Source of the DNA: Phycisphaerae bacterium | GTDB lineage: Bacteria; Planctomycetota; Phycisphaerae; UBA1845; PWPN01 | Direction: 5' to 3' | Assembly (NCBI GenBank): GCA_003557125.1 | Contig: PWPN01000288.1 | Location: 1 to 6,422 of the forward strand | Length of the DNA: 6,422 bases | Shown: positions 1 through 6,304 of the stretch, piece by piece | Position numbering within the stretch: position 1 is the first letter of the stretch | Layout of the letters: every line of letters begins with the position of its first letter | Program-made: the position numbers and the translations under genes | Notes under the pieces: model-generated | Told to the model about the DNA's origin: nothing | The model's input: only the letters and a program-made list of their open reading frames with translations | Databases searched by the model: none

Positions 1-60
1 CTTCAGCAGGACAGCAATGGCATGGCAGTGCCCTGAGCGGAAGCACGGTCTCCATCACGC

Positions 61-915
61 TCAGGGGGCAGGCTGGATGGCACGAAGTTTGTCTGCGAAC
101 TCGTTGACGATGAAGTCGGGCGTCGAAGCGCCGGCCGCGATACCGGCCACCTTCGCACCGTGCACCATCGCCGGCTCGAAGGCTTCCCAGGTCTCGAGGT
201 GGTACGTCGCGACGCCTTCTTCCCGACACAGCCGTGCGAGCTCCTGCGTGTTGGCCGAGTGAAGGCCGCCGAGGATGAACATCACGTCCACCTCGCGCGC
301 GAGCTCGACGGCTGCCTCCTGACGACGGACGACTTCGAGACAGAGCGTGTTAACGACCTTGAGTTCGCGGAAGGGGCGACCGGCGATCAGGCCGATCATG
401 TTCGCGACGTGCTCGGGGGCGTGCGTCGTCTGGGCGACGATCCCGAGTTTCGCCCGGAGCGGAAGCTTGGCGTCGAGGTCATCGCCCTTGTCGATGACGA
501 TGACGTCGGGCGCGTACCCGATGACGCCCTGGACCTCCGGATGGTTTTTGTCGCCGATCATCACGACGCGGTAACCTTCTTCATGCAACTGGCGCACGAC
601 GGACTGGGCGCGTTTCACGAGCACGCAGGTGGCATCGACGATGTTGATCTTTCGTTGCTCGGCCCGCGCGTAGACGTCGGGCCCTACGCCGTGCGAGCGG
701 ATGAGGACGGTTGTGCCCTCTTCGAGCTGGTCCAGATCGCCCGACTGATCGAGGCCGGCACGTTCAAGGTTTTCGACGACCTGGCGGTTGTGAATGACGG
801 GGCCCAGCGCGACGATCTTTCCCGGTTCGTTCGCGTTGAGCGCGCGCTGAGCCGTCTCGATGGCGTCCTCGACGCCGAAACAGAAGCCGTATTTGCGGGC
901 GAGCCGGACTTGCAT
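61..915 (-). CDS. ispH: 4-hydroxy-3-methylbut-2-enyl diphosphate reductase (IspH/LytB)
   Basis: This cytosolic [4Fe-4S] enzyme carries out the last step of the MEP pathway, reducing HMBPP to isopentenyl and dimethylallyl diphosphate. The 284-residue length is normal for the family and the whole fold is present. The three cluster cysteines are visible: C12 in GFCFGV, C97 in DATC and C192 in NTLC. Substrate-binding residues are also in place: H42 (HNRQVV), H75 (RSHGV), H125 and E127 (HPEVQG), T164 (QTT), S220 and N222 (HSANTQEL), and S264 (GASTP). The spacing closely follows E. coli IspH. Small departures are V98 where proline usually follows the second cysteine, and V195 where the third-cysteine motif often has threonine. 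Neither touches a catalytic residue. The ATG at 913-915 is chosen because GFCFGV follows at the usual distance and GAGG lies 4 nt upstream. It is downstream of uvrB on the same strand, but the 315-nt repeat-filled gap argues for its own promoter. Function is confidently assigned from motifs. Confidence 0.97.
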   Translation of the reverse strand: MQVRLARKYGFCFGVEDAIETAQRALNANEPGKIVALGPVIHNRQVVENLERAGLDQSGDLDQLEEGTTVLIRSHGVGPDVYARAEQRKINIVDATCVLVKRAQSVVRQLHEEGYRVVMIGDKNHPEVQGVIGYAPDVIVIDKGDDLDAKLPLRAKLGIVAQTTHAPEHVANMIGLIAGRPFRELKVVNTLCLEVVRRQEAAVELAREVDVMFILGGLHSANTQELARLCREEGVATYHLETWEAFEPAMVHGAKVAGIAAGASTPDFIVNEFADKLRAIQPAP

Positions 916-918
916 CGT

Positions 919-924
919 ACCTCT
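919..924 (-). promoter_or_regulatory. Ribosome binding site of ispH
   Basis: On the minus strand AGAGGT precedes the ATG at 915, leaving only 3-4 nt of spacer. This is short but usable, and it supports the chosen start. Confidence 0.5.
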
Positions 925-1038
925 TTTCTGCGAATCGCACGGAACTTGACGCCACGCAACGTCCCGGGGTTTCTGTACCGGAACGATCGGCGAACGAGAC
1001 GCCCCCGATCGATGTTCATATTAGGCAGTCGTGGAGTC

Positions 1039-1118
1039 GCGATCCAGTACGTGGGTGGTACGGGCATCTTGCGTTGGCGCGATCCAGTACGGGTGGTACG
1101 GGCATCTTGCCCGTTGAC
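1039..1118. repeat. Two-copy tandem repeat, 40-nt period
   Basis: GCGATCCAGTAC followed by GGGTGGTACGGGCATCTTGC occurs at 1039-1078 and again at 1079-1118. A third partial start (GCGAT) lies at 1119-1123, so the period is exactly 40 nt. The copies differ by two compensating indels: the first has an extra GT after GTAC and lacks CC in its hairpin arm. The first copy therefore has a broken hairpin, while the second keeps the intact ACGGGCA/TGCCCGT stem (1098-1104 with 1108-1114, loop TCT). This looks like a local duplication followed by decay of one copy. Confidence 0.85.
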
Positions 1119-1157
1119 GCGATGTTTCCCCCGACGGGCGAGACGCCCGTACCACCC
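1091..1157. repeat. Large inverted repeat from two opposed hairpin elements
   Basis: Arms 1091-1114 and 1134-1157 are inverted copies of the same 24-nt element with two differences, separated by 19 nt. Each arm is also a small hairpin: ACGGGCA/TGCCCGT with loop TCT at 1098-1114, and ACGGGCG/CGCCCGT with loop AGA at 1134-1150. The outer part of each arm carries GGTGGT or ACCACC. In a uvrB transcript it could form either two small hairpins or one long stem. It lies 74-140 nt past the uvrB stop codon. There is no following T-run, so it is not a standard intrinsic terminator, though it could block exonucleases or aid termination. Confidence 0.85.
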
Positions 1158-1230
1158 TGGTGAGCCCGTGCACACAGGCCATCCCTGACATGGGTTGCAT
1201 GAAACCGTTCGGCGGAGTGTCGCGGAAACG

Positions 1231-3342
1231 CTACTTGCGAAAATGCTTGGAACGGGGCTTCCAGTAGGAGGGGTCGGAGTTGTTCTTTCGACCGCGACGT
1301 CGGGCGGATGGCTGTTCGGAGTCAGGCCCGGAGGATTCGTCGAAGAGCGCATCCTGGGCGTCGGATTTTTCGAGTTTGGGGGCTGCCTGAAGCTCGCGGA
1401 GCCGGTCCCGCAGCTGGGCCGCACGTTCGAAGTCGAGTCGCTCGGCCGCTTCGAGCCTCTCCTTTTCGAGCATGGCGATCATTTCGGTGCGATCGTACTC
1501 CTGCTCGCTGGCACGCACAGCCTCGCGTGCGATCTTTCGGCCGGCGATTTCCTGGGTGAGGGTGTCGCGGATGGCCTTGCGAATCGACTCGGGGGTGATC
1601 CGGTTGTCTTCGTTGTACTTCAACTGGATCGCGCGACGGCGGTCGGTCTCGTCGATCGCCCGTTGCATGCTCGGCGTCACCTTGTCGGCATAGAGAACGA
1701 CCTCGGCGTTGACGTTGCGGGCGGTGCGGCCGATCATCTGGATGAGCGATGTTTCGCTCCTCAAAAAGCCTTCCTTGTCCGCGTCCATGATGGTCACGAG
1801 CGAGACTTCCGGCAGGTCGAGCCCTTCGCGCAGCAGGTTCACGCCGACGAGCACGTCGAACGCGCCGCGACGCAGGTCGTTGAGGATCTCGACGCGCTCG
1901 AGCGTATCGATCTCGCTGTGGAGGTAACGCCCCCGAAAGCCGCGCTGATCGATGTAGGCGGAGAGGTCCTCTGCCAAGCGCTTCGTGAGCGTCGTGACGA
2001 GGACGCGTTCACCGGCTGCGACGCGCTTGTCGATGCGTTCGAGCAGGTCGGGTACCTGGCCTCGCGCCGGGGCGACGTGGATGACCGGATCGACCAGGCC
2101 GGTCGGCCGAATGATCTGTTCGACGACCTCGCCGCCGCACTTTTCGAGCTCGTACGGCCCGGGCGTCGCACTGACGAAGAGCACGCGGTTCCAGAGCTCC
2201 TCGAACTCCTCGAAACGCAACGGCCGATTGTCGAGACAGGACGGCAGCCGGAACCCATGCTCGACGAGGACTTCCTTGCGGCTCCGGTCGCCGGCGAACA
2301 TCGCGCGCAGTTGCGGGATCGTCACGTGCGACTCGTCGAGGATGAGCAGGTAGTCGTCGGGGAAATAGTCGATGAGCGTGTAGGGCCGGGTTCCCGGAGG
2401 CGTCCCGTTGAAATGTCGGCTGTAATTCTCGATGCCGCTGCAATAGCCGACCTCGCGGATCATTTCGAGATCGTACTTGGTCCGGGCGAGCAGACGCTGG
2501 GCCTCGAGCAGCTTGCCGAGCCGACGCAGCTGCTGAACGCGGAGATCGAGCTCTTCCTGGATCGTTCGGAGCGCCGACTCGATGCGCTCTTCCGGCATCA
2601 CGTAGTGGACGGCCGGGTAAATGAAGATCTGCTCCTGGCCTGTAAGCGTCCGGTCCGTCAGCGGGTCGATGATGTCGATCCGTTCGATCACGTCGCCGAA
2701 CATCTCGATGCGGTAGGCGAACTCCTCGTCGGCCGGGAAGCACTCGACGACGTCGCCGCGGACGCGGAAGGTGCCCCGGCGGAAATCGATGTCGTTGCGC
2801 TTGTACTGAAGCTCGACGAATCGCCGCAGCAGCTCGTCCCGCTCGATGCTCTGGCCGACGTTCAGGCCGATGACGCTGCGCTTGAAGTCCTCCGGAGAGC
2901 CGAGGCCGAAAATGCACGAGACCGAGGCGACGATGACCGCGTCTCGCCGGGCGGCCAACGAGCTGGTCGTGCTGAGCCGCAACCGGTCCAGGTCGTCGTT
3001 GCGCGAGGCATCCTTTTCGATGTAGATGTCGCGCTGGGGGATGTACGCTTCGGGCTGGTAATAGTCGTAGTAGCTGACGAAATACTCGACGGCATTCTCG
3101 GGGTAAAACTCACTGAACTCTTCGTATAGCTGTGCAGCAAGAGTTTTATTGTGGCTGATTATCAGGGCCGGGCAGCCAAGGTTGCGGATGACATGGGCCA
3201 TCGAAAAAGTCTTGCCCGAGCCGGTCACGCCGAGGAGGCACTGGTATTTCTGGCCCGCCTGGAAGGCATGGGTGAGTTTTTCGATTGCCTGCGGCTGATC
3301 GCCTCGCGGCTCGAACGGGCTTTGGAGGTCGAATTCGGGCAT
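1231..3342 (-). CDS. uvrB: UvrABC excision nuclease subunit B
   Basis: UvrB is the DNA-damage verification helicase of nucleotide excision repair. It is loaded by UvrA and recruits UvrC for dual incision. With this start the protein has 703 residues (E. coli about 673). It shows Walker A GVTGSGKT (38-45), the damage-probing beta-hairpin [12 protein letters not shown] (91-102), DESH (336-339), SATP (391-394), motif [14 protein letters not shown] near 502-514, motif VI IGRTARN (537-543) and a C-terminal UVR motif for UvrC contact (about 617-651). An extra C-terminal tail of about 50 residues is acidic, then strongly basic, ending [13 protein letters not shown]. Motif VI has T where E. coli has A. 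The frame stays open to an ATG at 3522, but [17 protein letters not shown] is the typical UvrB N-terminus, and GGAA lies 9 nt before the ATG at 3340-3342. An ATG at 3373-3375 is the nearest alternative. The -10 of the proposed promoter overlaps the ATG at 3451-3453, which disfavours longer forms. No recognisable LexA site was seen upstream. Confidence 0.97.
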   Translation of the reverse strand: MPEFDLQSPFEPRGDQPQAIEKLTHAFQAGQKYQCLLGVTGSGKTFSMAHVIRNLGCPALIISHNKTLAAQLYEEFSEFYPENAVEYFVSYYDYYQPEAYIPQRDIYIEKDASRNDDLDRLRLSTTSSLAARRDAVIVASVSCIFGLGSPEDFKRSVIGLNVGQSIERDELLRRFVELQYKRNDIDFRRGTFRVRGDVVECFPADEEFAYRIEMFGDVIERIDIIDPLTDRTLTGQEQIFIYPAVHYVMPEERIESALRTIQEELDLRVQQLRRLGKLLEAQRLLARTKYDLEMIREVGYCSGIENYSRHFNGTPPGTRPYTLIDYFPDDYLLILDESHVTIPQLRAMFAGDRSRKEVLVEHGFRLPSCLDNRPLRFEEFEELWNRVLFVSATPGPYELEKCGGEVVEQIIRPTGLVDPVIHVAPARGQVPDLLERIDKRVAAGERVLVTTLTKRLAEDLSAYIDQRGFRGRYLHSEIDTLERVEILNDLRRGAFDVLVGVNLLREGLDLPEVSLVTIMDADKEGFLRSETSLIQMIGRTARNVNAEVVLYADKVTPSMQRAIDETDRRRAIQLKYNEDNRITPESIRKAIRDTLTQEIAGRKIAREAVRASEQEYDRTEMIAMLEKERLEAAERLDFERAAQLRDRLRELQAAPKLEKSDAQDALFDESSGPDSEQPSARRRGRKNNSDPSYWKPRSKHFRK

Positions 3343-3451
3343 TTCGTGTGTTTCCAAGCGGGCAACGTCCGGCATGTGCACAGCCTGCGTCGTTTCTACG
3401 TTCCGTCGACTCGCCGGCATCACGTCGGGCCGTGTTGCGTCTATTCGTTCC

Positions 3452-3480
3452 ATCCTATGCTGTCGTGGGGAGCCGTTCAA
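3452..3480 (-). promoter_or_regulatory. Candidate sigma70-type promoter of uvrB
   Basis: On the minus strand TTGAAC (3475-3480) and TAGGAT (3452-3457) are separated by 17 nt, each matching four of six consensus positions. Transcription would start near 3445, giving a leader of about 100 nt before the ATG at 3342. The placement fits the chosen uvrB start. Chance matches of this quality are common, so it is only a candidate. Confidence 0.3.
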
Positions 3481-3492
3481 ACACCGGCCGAC

Positions 3493-3518
3493 CGGGCGAG
3501 GTGGAAGGGGCTCGCCCG
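3493..3518. repeat. Hairpin CGGGCGAG/CTCGCCCG
   Basis: There is a perfect 8-bp stem (3493-3500 with 3511-3518) and a 10-nt purine-rich loop. It is upstream of the proposed uvrB promoter. The arm resembles the GGGCGAG core of the other hairpin repeats but lacks the ACCACC tail. Confidence 0.65.
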
Positions 3519-3541
3519 TCAAGGTATGTGAGACCGGGTGT

Positions 3542-3564
3542 CACTGGCGGTTTGCCCGCCAGTG
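3542..3564. repeat. Hairpin of the CACTGGCGG family
   Basis: There is a perfect 9-bp stem, CACTGGCGG (3542-3550) with CCGCCAGTG (3556-3564), and loop TTTGC. The same stem recurs at 6398-6420 and, with one mismatch, at 6226-6248, both with loop ACAAG. The stem is conserved while the loop differs. Confidence 0.8.
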
Positions 3565-3580
3565 TTGTTCCTGCACGAAC

Positions 3581-3600
3581 GTCCGCCACGGGGGGCGGAC
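3581..3600. repeat. Hairpin GTCCGCC/GGCGGAC
   Basis: There is a 7-bp stem (3581-3587 with 3594-3600) and loop ACGGGG. An inverted relative lies at 6335-6355, so this is a second dispersed family and not a single palindrome. Confidence 0.7.
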
Positions 3601-3614
3601 GCTACAGGAGGGCT

Positions 3615-3694
3615 GTCGGCCCAACGGGCAAGATGCCCGTACCACCCCCGGAGGGGGACAGGTCGGCCCAACGGGCAAGATGCCCGTACCACCC
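3615..3694. repeat. Perfect 33-nt direct repeat containing the ACGGGC hairpin
   Basis: Positions 3615-3647 and 3662-3694 are identical over 33 nt, offset by 47 nt. Each unit reads GTCGGCCCA, then the hairpin ACGGGCA-AGA-TGCCCGT (3624-3640 and 3671-3687), then ACCACCC. The 14-nt linker (3648-3661) is G-rich. Both copies share one orientation. Perfect identity in non-coding DNA suggests a recent duplication or ongoing gene conversion. Two units are too few for a CRISPR, and the linker is too short to be a spacer. Confidence 0.9.
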
Positions 3695-3702
3695 TGAACA
3701 GA

Positions 3703-3737
3703 AAGGCCTACCTGTCATGTAAGGCCTACCTGTCATG
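3703..3737. repeat. Short tandem repeat, 17-nt unit on an 18-nt period, with CTGTCAT
   Basis: AAGGCCTACCTGTCATG occurs at 3703-3719 and 3721-3737, separated by one T. Each unit contains CTGTCAT (3712-3718 and 3730-3736), the sequence of the E. coli PhoB half-site. It lies about 107 nt before the start of the DUF47-pit gene pair. The 18-nt period does not match the 11-nt period of known Pho boxes. A related sequence, AGGCCATCCCTGACATGG, follows the hairpin repeat at 1176-1193, so it may instead be a tail module of the repeat. Confidence 0.8.
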
Positions 3738-3803
3738 GACCCTGGCCGAGTTGATCGAGGGCGCCTTGTCCAATCGGCCCGGATACGATACGGTGCCGCT
3801 TTG

Positions 3804-3831
3804 CGTTAAGTGCCGTTAAGGTTGCGTTATG
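3804..3831 (+). promoter_or_regulatory. Three CGTTA(A/T)G direct heptamers before the phosphate genes
   Basis: CGTTAAG at 3804-3810, CGTTAAG at 3814-3820 and CGTTATG at 3825-3831 have periods of 10 and 11 nt, about one helical turn. OmpR/PhoB-type regulators bind direct repeats at such spacing. B. subtilis PhoP in particular uses TTAACA-like repeats. The array is AT-richer than its surroundings and abuts the ribosome binding site. It could be an operator or leader element; this is inference from pattern alone. Confidence 0.3.
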
Positions 3832-3835
3832 GGAG
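3831..3835 (+). promoter_or_regulatory. Ribosome binding site fixing the GTG start of the DUF47 gene
   Basis: GGGAG lies 8 nt upstream of the GTG at 3844-3846. No ATG is nearby in this frame, so this signal decides the start. Confidence 0.6.
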
Positions 3836-3843
3836 CGTGAGCC

Positions 3844-4512
3844 GTGAGTGTTTTCGATCGTTTCGAGGAGTCGCCGTTCGGGCCGCTTGGCGAGCACATG
3901 CGCGAGGTCAAGGAATGCGTGGCCCTGGTCGAGCCGATGTTCCGGCGCGTTCAGGCACGTGATTACGAGGGTCTTCGCGCGATCACCCAGCAGGTCTTCA
4001 AGCTCGAGCACCAGGCTGACCAGATCAAGAACGAGATTCGCCGTCGGATCCCGAAGAGTTTTTACCTGCCGATCTACCGCGGGGATCTCCTGGCCTATCT
4101 GAAGCTCCAGGACGACATGGCCGACTCCGTCGAGGACGTGGGCGTGCTGCTGACGATCAAGAATCTCGAGATGCCCGAGGCGATGGCTGAGCACATCATG
4201 GAGCTCGTCCGCAGCGTGCTGACCGTGTGTGAGTATCTTTTCCAGTGCACCGACCAGCTCACGAACCTCGTGGAAGAGGATTTCGAGGGGCCTCGCTGCA
4301 AGGAGATACTGGACCTTGTCGCCAAGGCCGAGCATGCCGAATGGCGGGCCGACAAGGCTCAGTACACCGCTTCTCAGAAACTTTTCAGCCTCGAGGACGA
4401 AATCCGGGCGACGGACATCATGCTCTGGTCGAGCGTCTTACAGCAGCTCGGCAAGCTTGCCAACCAGGCGGACAACACGGCCGAGCGACTTCGCCGCATG
4501 CTGGTTCACTGA
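3844..4512 (+). CDS. DUF47 / UPF0111 PhoU-like protein, phosphate transport partner
   Basis: This 222-residue, predicted all-helical cytosolic protein belongs to the DUF47 (TIGR00153, E. coli YkaA-like) family, a relative of PhoU. The N-terminus SPFGPLGEHMREVKECV (about 10-26) and the C-terminus ANQADNTAERLRRML closely parallel E. coli YkaA. Four PhoU-style acidic E/DxxxD/E motifs are visible: E55-D59, D90-D94, E166-D170 and D210-E214. In PhoU such motifs bind metal ions. The length is typical for the family. The start is GTG at 3844, supported by GGGAG 8 nt upstream. A PiT permease follows on the same strand after 96 nt, the classic pairing for this family. The known proposal is that DUF47 proteins modulate PiT activity or link it to phosphate status; the mechanism is not established. 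Three direct heptamers directly upstream suggest transcriptional control. Family assignment is firm; the role is inferred from context. Confidence 0.93.
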   Translation: MSVFDRFEESPFGPLGEHMREVKECVALVEPMFRRVQARDYEGLRAITQQVFKLEHQADQIKNEIRRRIPKSFYLPIYRGDLLAYLKLQDDMADSVEDVGVLLTIKNLEMPEAMAEHIMELVRSVLTVCEYLFQCTDQLTNLVEEDFEGPRCKEILDLVAKAEHAEWRADKAQYTASQKLFSLEDEIRATDIMLWSSVLQQLGKLANQADNTAERLRRMLVH

Positions 4513-4608
4513 TGCCCCCGGCGGAGCGGCAGGGCGCATCGGCGTCCTTGTGAGCCGGGTTGCTCGACGAGGGAGAGGGAGCCCCCACGCAGCCGACTTC
4601 CGCGGGGG

Positions 4609-6219
4609 GTGCGAATATTCCGACACAAAATGTGGAGCTTCCGCGTGATCGGAGAAGTCCTGGCGACAACGCCCGACGGTATGTCTACTTTCCTGATGGC
4701 CAGCGCCATACTGGCTGTGATCATGCTGATGTGGGATACCGTGGAGGTCGGGCGCAACGACGCAGCGAATCTCGTGAACGCAGTTTTCGGTGCGCGTGTT
4801 TTGTCGCGCACGGCGGCCATCTGGGTCGCGGGGGCGGGCGTCGTCCTCGGTGCGGTCGCATCTTCGCCCGTGATCGAAACGGCTCGCCGTCGGATCTTCG
4901 AACCCACCATGCTCGACACGATCGAGAAAGCGGTGGCCATCTATGTGGCTGTCTACATCGTCGATACGGTTCTGCTTTACGGCTACTCCGCTTTCGGCAT
5001 GCCCGTCAGCACGACGGCCCTGCTTGTGTTCGAACTGCTCGGGGCTGCTTTCGCACTGGGCGGGTTCCAGATCGTTTACTGGGACAAGGCCGGCGAGGTC
5101 GTCTCCGCGATCATCCTCTCGATCATCATGAGTGGGATCGCAGCCTTCATGATTCAAAGGGCGCTACGCGGTGCGATACGCGACCGCGGGGATCAATTAT
5201 CGACCTTGCTGATGCACGGTGGATGGGTCGGCGGAGGGGTGCTGGCCGGGCTCACGTACTTCATGCTCGTGAAGGGGATGAGCGGGATCGCCGTGATCCA
5301 ACGCCTCAACGCATGGCTGGACGAACTTACCTTCGGAACGGGCTGGGTCATCATCACCTTATGGGCGGTGTACGCGGTACTCGTGCACATGTCGCTGGTC
5401 ATTTTCCGCAAGAAAGCCGCCCAGTGGCTGTTTCCGGGGCTGGTGATTCTGGGCACCGCCTGCATGGGGTTCGCCTTCGGGCAGAACGACCTGGCCAACT
5501 GTGCCGCGCCGGGCTTGTCTGCGCTGACACTCATATGGCACTACGAGGAAGGCGTCAAATACGCGACCGGCGTCCCGATCGCCTGGTACATGCTGCTGTT
5601 CGCCGGGGGCCTGCTCCTGCTCGGCATGACGACCAAGAACGCCGCTCGAGTGACCCGTTCCCAGATCCACACCGGCAGCATGTCGCATAACGTCGCATTG
5701 TGGGCACCCCGGTGGTGCATCCGGCTGGCGCGCGCATTGCTCAAACTGAAAAGCAAAGCGCCCGCCCTCGCGCCGCCTCCCGTTCGTACGCGCGCCGGCA
5801 AGGCGATGCACTACGACCCGCTCCGGGCATGCACCATCCTGTCGGTGTCGGCCTGCGTCATTGCGACGGCTTCGGGGTTAGGCTTGCCCGTCTCGACGAC
5901 CTACGTCGCCTTCGCTGCGGTCGTAGCCACGGGGATGGCCGATCGGATCATGCACCGCGGAGACGCCGATCTGAAACTCGCGCGCACGATCTGGGTCGTC
6001 TTCAGCTGGTTCACCGCCGCATTGATCGCCGCCGTGGCGGCCGGCATCATCTGCCTGATCGTCTATCACCTGGGCATCTTCGGGATCATCGTCGGGATCG
6101 GCGGGAACCTTACGGTACGCACCATTCTCAAACGGCGGGGCGATGCTCAGGAGATCCTCGTGCGCGAACAGTCGCGCGACCGAATGCACCCCGAGCGTTA
6201 CACCGATTACGATGGGTAA
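4609..6219 (+). CDS. pit: PiT-family inorganic phosphate permease, Bacteroidetes-like type
   Basis: This inner-membrane permease takes up inorganic phosphate, usually by cation symport. Numbered from GTG 4609 it has 536 residues and roughly 12 hydrophobic segments, with a polar loop near 342-405. The internal inverted duplication of PiT is visible as paired signatures: VGRNDAAN (47-54) with GMPVSTT (130-136), and FGQNDLAN (290-297) with GLPVSTT (425-431). The usual GAND is GRND and GQND here, but N-D and STT are retained. The stretch SSPVIETARRRIFEP (85-99) and the ending of the second half (TTYVAFAAVVATGMADR) recall long Bacteroidetes PiT proteins more than E. coli PitA. The start is uncertain: GTG 4609, ATG 4630 and ATG 4681 are all in frame, and none has a well-placed Shine-Dalgarno. 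ATG 4681 (MSTFLMASAIL) best matches the family N-terminus; I give the longest frame. It follows the DUF47 gene by 96 nt, without a hairpin between them, so co-transcription is likely. The substrate is inferred from the family. Confidence 0.94.
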   Translation: MRIFRHKMWSFRVIGEVLATTPDGMSTFLMASAILAVIMLMWDTVEVGRNDAANLVNAVFGARVLSRTAAIWVAGAGVVLGAVASSPVIETARRRIFEPTMLDTIEKAVAIYVAVYIVDTVLLYGYSAFGMPVSTTALLVFELLGAAFALGGFQIVYWDKAGEVVSAIILSIIMSGIAAFMIQRALRGAIRDRGDQLSTLLMHGGWVGGGVLAGLTYFMLVKGMSGIAVIQRLNAWLDELTFGTGWVIITLWAVYAVLVHMSLVIFRKKAAQWLFPGLVILGTACMGFAFGQNDLANCAAPGLSALTLIWHYEEGVKYATGVPIAWYMLLFAGGLLLLGMTTKNAARVTRSQIHTGSMSHNVALWAPRWCIRLARALLKLKSKAPALAPPPVRTRAGKAMHYDPLRACTILSVSACVIATASGLGLPVSTTYVAFAAVVATGMADRIMHRGDADLKLARTIWVVFSWFTAALIAAVAAGIICLIVYHLGIFGIIVGIGGNLTVRTILKRRGDAQEILVREQSRDRMHPERYTDYDG

Positions 6220-6225
6220 GGCCTT

Positions 6226-6250
6226 CACTGGCGGACAAGCCGCCCGTGGC
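6226..6250. repeat. Hairpin of the CACTGGCGG family, one mismatch
   Basis: CACTGGCGG (6226-6234), loop ACAAG and CCGCCCGTG (6240-6248) form a 9-bp stem with one mismatch. It starts 7 nt after the pit stop codon. It differs from the copy at 6398-6422 at a single base. No T-run follows, so standard intrinsic termination is not supported, but it could protect the 3' end of the transcript. Confidence 0.75.
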
Positions 6251-6268
6251 ACCCAGCGCATTCGACCG

Positions 6269-6286
6269 CGCGGGCTGAAGCCCGCG
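6269..6286. repeat. Hairpin CGCGGGC-TGAA-GCCCGCG
   Basis: There is a perfect 7-bp stem with a TGAA tetraloop. Sequences of the GGGCTGAAGCCCGCGGCTC type recur in many bacterial genomes as intergenic repeats (recollection). Only one copy is in this window. Confidence 0.65.
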
Positions 6287-6304
6287 GCTCGTTAGCCATC
6301 GTCG

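Larger units (their letters stand above)
916..1230. other. Spacer between uvrB and ispH; no gene, repeat-rich
   Basis: This 315-nt spacer has no ORF with family resemblance. Long ORFs crossing it on both strands are antisense extensions of ispH or uvrB frames, or translate the repeats. Its uvrB-proximal part (1039-1157) is a tandem duplication and foldback of the hairpin repeat. The ispH-proximal part (about 920-1035) is non-repetitive and is the likely place for an ispH promoter. The only AT-rich hexamer there is TAATAT on the minus strand at 1018-1023, with no good -35 partner, so I do not call a promoter. Confidence 0.6.
3343..3843. other. Divergent spacer between uvrB and the phosphate genes; no gene
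   Basis: This 501-nt region lies between two divergently oriented genes. I see no supported coding sequence. ORFs of 75-145 codons here translate the hairpin repeats and give strings such as GQDARTT and GKMPVPP. From the uvrB side it holds a candidate uvrB promoter (3452-3480), hairpins at 3493-3518, 3542-3564 and 3581-3600, a perfect direct repeat (3615-3694), a short tandem repeat (3703-3737) and heptamer repeats before the downstream gene (3804-3831). A weak plus-strand promoter candidate is TTGTCC 3766-3771 with TACGGT 3789-3794 (17-nt spacer), too poor to call on its own. Confidence 0.7.

Noticed and set aside
160..1188. 342-codon open frame on the plus strand
   Set aside because: It is antisense to ispH and then runs through the repeat-filled spacer. 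No domain or plausible start signal is seen.
1195..3129. 644-codon open frame on the plus strand
   Set aside because: It lies fully antisense to uvrB, whose motifs are complete. The translation resembles no family I recognise, and long antisense frames are expected in high-GC genes.
3567..3580. GTTC-N6-GAAC inverted repeat as an SOS box for uvrB
   Set aside because: The Gram-positive LexA site is GAAC-N4-GTTC, so orientation and spacing are wrong. It is also more than 80 nt upstream of the proposed promoter.
3615..3694. Start of a CRISPR array
   Set aside because: There are only two units with a 14-nt linker. The repeat also occurs singly elsewhere, and no cas gene is present.
3766..3794. 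Promoter TTGTCC-N17-TACGGT for the DUF47 gene
   Set aside because: The -10 matches consensus at only three of six positions. It is too weak to list as a feature without transcript data.
4560..5690. 376-codon frame overlapping the permease
   Set aside because: It is rich in Arg, Gly and His in the manner of an out-of-frame GC-rich translation. The other frame encodes clear PiT signatures.
6226..6250. Intrinsic terminator of the phosphate operon
   Set aside because: The hairpin has a mismatch and is followed by a GC-rich sequence with no T-run.
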